This document shows positions 14,731-16,962 of a DNA stretch of 16,962 nt, piece after piece. Every line of letters begins with the position of its first letter. The first letter of the stretch is position 1. Under the pieces are notes generated by a model. That model was not told the origin of the DNA and made no database searches. It saw nothing but the letters and a program-made list of their open reading frames with translations. The position numbers and the translations under genes were made by a program. The DNA is from Thermococci archaeon (lineage in GTDB: Archaea; Hadarchaeota; B88-G9). The DNA lies in NCBI GenBank assembly GCA_003660555.1, contig QMUK01000018.1, positions 1-16,962 on the forward strand, read 5' to 3'.

Positions 14731-15102
14731 TCACTTCACCCCTAGAAAGCCTCTCTTGACCTCAGAAATAAGTCCTTTCTCCTTTAAAGATTTAATTGCG
14801 TTCTCCAGGTCTTTGCTTTTTATCCCTCGCTTTGTACACTCAATTAAAACTGCAGATACTGGAGCTAAATCTTTGTGCCTCATTTGAACTCTTAGTATTG
14901 CTCTGTATACTTCTTCCTCGATACCCTTCAGCTCCAAGGGGTAATGGCAGGAGTGGACGTCCCAGCACTGAGTCCCAGTGGTATCTGGATTACAAAGGGA
15001 TTTCCCACAGTCCTCACATGAAACTCCGTGCCTTTCACATACGGCCGCACCACAATGGGAGCACACAGCCACTGCGCCTAGGCCGCAGTAGAGACACCTC
15101 AT
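14731..15102 (-). CDS. Small protein with N-terminal zinc-binding cysteines and C-terminal winged-helix-like domain
   Basis: The protein is 123 aa from ATG 15102; longer in-frame starts would run into the TrkH gene and its promoter. Residues 3-53 hold a dense metal-binding array: CxxC at 3-6, CxxC at 14-17, CxxH at 22-25, CxxC at 29-32, then Cys37, Cys46, His50, Cys52 and His53. This is enough for two zinc ions in a RING/B-box-like arrangement, as in short archaeal proteins of the DUF2180 kind. Residues about 55-123 look like a winged helix (SKDLENAIKSLKEKGLISEV), ending in VKRGFLGVK. A DNA-binding or protein-binding regulator is plausible; its target is unknown. It is divergent from TrkH (61 bp gap) and upstream of the 350-aa gene. 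Confidence 0.8.
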   Translation of the reverse strand: MRCLYCGLGAVAVCSHCGAAVCERHGVSCEDCGKSLCNPDTTGTQCWDVHSCHYPLELKGIEEEVYRAILRVQMRHKDLAPVSAVLIECTKRGIKSKDLENAIKSLKEKGLISEVKRGFLGVK

Positions 15103-15124
15103 ATCCAACCCAGTATAGTCTCTA

Positions 15125-15140
15125 GAGGAAACTTTTAAGT
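15125..15140. promoter_or_regulatory. Divergent promoter for TrkH and the zinc-finger gene
   Basis: GAGGAAACTTTTAAGT reads as BRE plus TATA box towards TrkH, about 29 bases before ATG 15164. TrkH mRNA may thus be leaderless or nearly so. The reverse reading, CTTAAAAG, is about 33 bases before ATG 15102. Both genes may share this one element. Confidence 0.55.
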
Positions 15141-15163
15141 CTGTGTGACGTGAGCCCAAGGAC

Positions 15164-16525
15164 ATGAGGAAAACCCTCTTCCTCCTGCTGCTGCTGGAAA
15201 CACTATTATTCATCCCACCATTGATCTTCTCGCTTTACGTAAAGGAGATAGACCAAGCTAAGAAGTTTCTCATACCTTTGACGTTCTCTCCACTGTTCCT
15301 CTTCGGATACATGAAATCCCCAGATAGAGAGATGGATCGATGGGAAGCCATGGTCTTAGTGTCTTTTTCGTGGGTAGTCTTATCCCTAATCTGTTCTATA
15401 CCGTACCTAGGCGAAATGTCCTTATCAAACGCCATTTTCGAGAGCGTATCTGGAGTGACCTCCACAGGGCTCACTGTTGTAAGGGACTTTTCCGAGATGC
15501 CAAGGAGTCTCTTCTTCTGGAGAAGTTACACAGAGTGGATAGGAGGTCTAGGAATTGTCGTATTTCTCTTGGCAGTGTTACCACACGCAATAGCTACTCC
15601 ACCGTCTAAGATATACGTTGCAGAGGGAAAGGCAGAGAGAATAGAACCGAGCGTGAGGCACACCTCGAAGGTGATAGTACTGATATATTCAATGTACACC
15701 CTAGTCGGAATAATTCTGTTGATGTTAGCGGGAATGAATCTTGTAGAGGCAATCAATCACTCCATGACTGCAATATCCACAGGAGGGTTCAGCCTCTATG
15801 AGGACAGCATAGGACACTTCAACTCAATGAGAGTAGAAGCTGTGGTGATATTCCTAATGGTCCTCGGAGGGACTAGTTTCGCAGTCCACCACAAGATTTT
15901 AACGGGGAGAATTAGGGAAGTTCTCGGAAATCCAGAGGTAAGGGCAATGTTATTACTAATCCTAGTTTTCTCCTTGGTGATGCACAAAGAAGGCATTAGA
16001 GAGTCACTTTTTCACACAGTATCAGCTTTAACTGGGACAGGTTTCTCTATATCAGACTTAAGAGGTTTATCTGAGGGATCAAAGCTCCTCCTGATAACAC
16101 TAATGGTCCTAGGCGGAGGATACGGATCAACTTCTAGTGCTCTCAAGTTAATGAGAATCGTCATACTATTCAAGGCCATAGTTTGGCACGTCAGGAGAAC
16201 TACTCTCCCAGAAGGAGCAATCTATCCTTTGAAGATTGGTGGAAAGATATTTTCTGATAGGGAAATAGCTGAGACAGCTATATATGCTACAGTGTATCTG
16301 ACGTTGCTTCTATCCGGAGCAGCAATAATATCTCACTTAGGATACCCCATAACAGATTCCCTCTTCGAGGTGGCTTCAGCCGAGGGAAATGTTGGCCTCT
16401 CTCTAGGCATAACCTCCCCGGACATGCATCTCGTAGGGAAAACTGTGCTAATAATAGAGATGATAGCCGGTAGACTGGAGATATTCCCTCTAGTAGCTTT
16501 GATAATCTATCCTGCTAAAAGATGA
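15164..16525 (+). CDS. trkH: TrkH-type potassium transporter, membrane subunit
   Basis: This is a 453-aa polytopic membrane protein that carries K+ (or Na+ with K+) across the cytoplasmic membrane. The four pore-loop filters are visible: TSTGL at 99-103, ISTGGF at 204-209, TGTGF at 290-294 and AEGNVG at 406-411. The intramembrane-loop motif GGGYGSTSSALKLMR (317-331) is also diagnostic of TrkH/KtrB; its SSAL replaces the more usual small-residue run. Length is slightly under that of bacterial TrkH. Transport normally needs the cytoplasmic gating ring TrkA, which is not adjacent. The only RCK_N domain in the window is the one fused to the DHH phosphoesterase 8 kb away. The gene is monocistronic, divergent from the zinc-finger gene. 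Confidence 0.95.
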   Translation: MRKTLFLLLLLETLLFIPPLIFSLYVKEIDQAKKFLIPLTFSPLFLFGYMKSPDREMDRWEAMVLVSFSWVVLSLICSIPYLGEMSLSNAIFESVSGVTSTGLTVVRDFSEMPRSLFFWRSYTEWIGGLGIVVFLLAVLPHAIATPPSKIYVAEGKAERIEPSVRHTSKVIVLIYSMYTLVGIILLMLAGMNLVEAINHSMTAISTGGFSLYEDSIGHFNSMRVEAVVIFLMVLGGTSFAVHHKILTGRIREVLGNPEVRAMLLLILVFSLVMHKEGIRESLFHTVSALTGTGFSISDLRGLSEGSKLLLITLMVLGGGYGSTSSALKLMRIVILFKAIVWHVRRTTLPEGAIYPLKIGGKIFSDREIAETAIYATVYLTLLLSGAAIISHLGYPITDSLFEVASAEGNVGLSLGITSPDMHLVGKTVLIIEMIAGRLEIFPLVALIIYPAKR

Positions 16526-16640
16526 TTCTCGCACATGCTATTCTCAATTGCATTGTAGAGAATCTGAATCCTCCTAATTTGGTAACAGATAGGTTGCTCC
16601 TTAATTAGACGTATTTACTACGAATCCCATTGACCAAAAT
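16526..16640. other. Non-coding spacer between trkH and tRNA-Phe
   Basis: About 115 bp with no open frame or ribosome site that I can support. It holds a weak inverted repeat, ATTCTC (16540-16545) with GAGAAT (16558-16563) around a 12-base loop, and no clear T run. It may cover the trkH 3' untranslated region. Confidence 0.4.
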
Positions 16641-16649
16641 ACTTATATC
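16636..16649 (+). promoter_or_regulatory. Promoter of tRNA-Phe
   Basis: AAAATACTTATATC joins an A-rich BRE-like part to a TATA box (CTTATATC, 16642-16649) centred about 29 bases before the first base of the tRNA, the expected position for archaeal tRNA transcription. Confidence 0.7.
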
Positions 16650-16674
16650 TGGGTTCCTCCCTGATGGGAATAGA

Positions 16675-16750
16675 GCCGCGGTAGCTCAGCTGGGAGAGCG
16701 CCGGACTGAAGATCCGGGTGTCGCCGGTTCAAATCCGGCCCGCGGCACCA
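16675..16750 (+). tRNA. tRNA-Phe (anticodon GAA)
   Basis: The cloverleaf is complete and has no intron. Acceptor GCCGCGG (16675-16681) pairs with CCGCGGC (16740-16746). The D arm is GCTC-AGCTGGGA-GAGC. Anticodon stem CCGGA/TCCGG (16701-16705, 16713-16717) encloses loop CTGAAGA with GAA at 16708-16710. The T arm is GCCGG-TTCAAAT-CCGGC, discriminator A is at 16747, and CCA is encoded at 16748-16750. The acceptor and T stems are all G:C, as expected in a thermophile. It ends one base before the stop codon of the opposing ABC gene. Confidence 0.98.
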
Positions 16751-16751
16751 C

Positions 16752-16962
16752 TCAAGCAAAGTGACAGGCAACTAGCCTATCCCCCCTCTTAGAGAGAGCA
16801 GGTTCCTCTCTTCTGCACAAATCGTCTGCCATTGGACATCTCGGATGAAACCTGCATCCGGTAGGTAGTTCAGAAGGATCCGGAACTTCTCCTTTGATTG
16901 GAACTTCGACTCCTTTACTTCCAATGCTTTCGTCGATCCACGGTATTGCCTCTATCAACCCC
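16752..16962 (-). CDS. Oligopeptide/dipeptide-type ABC transporter ATP-binding protein, C-terminal end
   Basis: The gene is partial: about 69 C-terminal codons run from the right edge to TGA at 16752-16754. The sequence matches the C-terminal extension of Opp/Dpp-type ATPases (oligo_HPY region): LIEAIPWID, then VPIKGEVPDPSELPTGCRFH and PRCPMADDLC, ending VACHFA. The four Cys residues (GCRFHPRC, DLC and ACH) are the conserved set of this region, reported to hold an iron-sulfur cluster in some DppD proteins. The Walker motifs lie outside the window, so nothing can be said about activity. The other transporter genes would be expected to the right. TTG at 16956-16958 is an internal Leu codon, not a start. 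Confidence 0.9.
   Translation of the reverse strand, partial: GLIEAIPWIDESIGSKGVEVPIKGEVPDPSELPTGCRFHPRCPMADDLCRREEPALSKRGDRLVACHFA

Noticed and set aside
13595-15102. A toxin-antitoxin or defence pair formed by the 350-aa protein and the zinc-finger gene
   Set aside because: No nuclease, NTPase or toxin motif could be found in either product, and the spacing of 83 bp gives no sign of coupling.
15103-15213. Longer start for the zinc-finger protein
   Set aside because: It would overlap the trkH start and include the promoter. The CxxC array naturally begins at ATG 15102.
16540-16563. Hairpin ATTCTC...GAGAAT after trkH as a terminator
   Set aside because: It has a six-base A/T-rich stem with a 12-base loop and no T run, too weak at the likely growth temperature to call.
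16675-16962. tRNA-Phe 3' end as an integration (att) site
   Set aside because: No integrase and no repeat of the tRNA 3' end was seen in the window. The next gene is an ordinary transporter ATPase that ends one base away.
1-16962. CRISPR array, insertion sequence, inverted terminal repeats or rRNA
   Set aside because: I saw no regularly spaced repeats, transposase motifs or conserved rRNA segments on either strand.

Overview
The window looks like a thermophilic archaeon. It carries several archaea-specific or archaea-enriched families: a PIN-domain ATPase with a C-terminal KH-like tail, DUF373, a COG1340-type coiled-coil protein, type II methionine aminopeptidase, a PRC-barrel protein and a TrkA-N/DHH fusion. 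Starts are preceded by archaeal TATA boxes, some with purine-rich BRE sequence, and by short Shine-Dalgarno sites. Arg is written almost only as AGA/AGG, Ile often as ATA, and the proteins are rich in Glu, Lys and Arg. The tRNA-Phe acceptor and T stems are entirely G:C. Together these suggest growth at high temperature. A TACK-type lineage, perhaps near Korarchaeota, is my best guess, but nothing here proves it.

Layout from left to right: (1) 1-276, the open 3' end of an unrecognised gene. (2) 359-2575, a + operon of an exported OB-fold-like protein, a TctA-like (COG1784) membrane transporter and a JAMM metallopeptidase. (3) 2543-4645, a - operon of a TraB-domain protein, a 96-aa membrane protein and a class V aminotransferase. 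(4) 4714-5680, + an ADP-forming acyl-CoA synthetase beta subunit and a PRC-barrel protein. (5) 5685-7169, - a TrkA-N + DHH/DHHA1 phosphoesterase. (6) 7295-9215, + a long coiled-coil protein and a DUF373 membrane protein. (7) 9189-9602 (-) and 9655-10398 (+), two divergent membrane-anchored coiled-coil proteins. (8) 10382-11251, - methionine aminopeptidase, divergent from 11322-13594, + a UPF0173 metal-dependent hydrolase and the PIN-ATPase. (9) 13595-15102, - an unrecognised 350-aa helical protein and a zinc-finger/winged-helix protein. (10) 15164-16525, + the potassium transporter TrkH. (11) 16675-16750, tRNA-Phe. (12) 16752-16962, - the C-terminal end of an oligopeptide-type ABC ATPase.

The genome is very compact. 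Transcription direction flips about every one to three genes. Divergent pairs share 50-130 bp promoter regions, and every convergent pair either overlaps (33, 27 and 17 bp) or abuts (0, 1 and 4 bp). No mobile element, integrase, CRISPR array or rRNA is visible. Most of the content is conserved archaeal housekeeping or conserved-hypothetical genes, not an accessory island.

The points most worth following are: the secreted OB-fold/TctA/JAMM operon; the paired membrane-anchored coiled-coil proteins lying next to COG1340-DUF373; a TraB domain apparently split from its membrane part; the RCK_N-DHH fusion in the same window as a TrkH that has no neighbouring TrkA; and the 350-aa orphan, which has a perfect 13-bp palindrome between its likely TATA box and its start.
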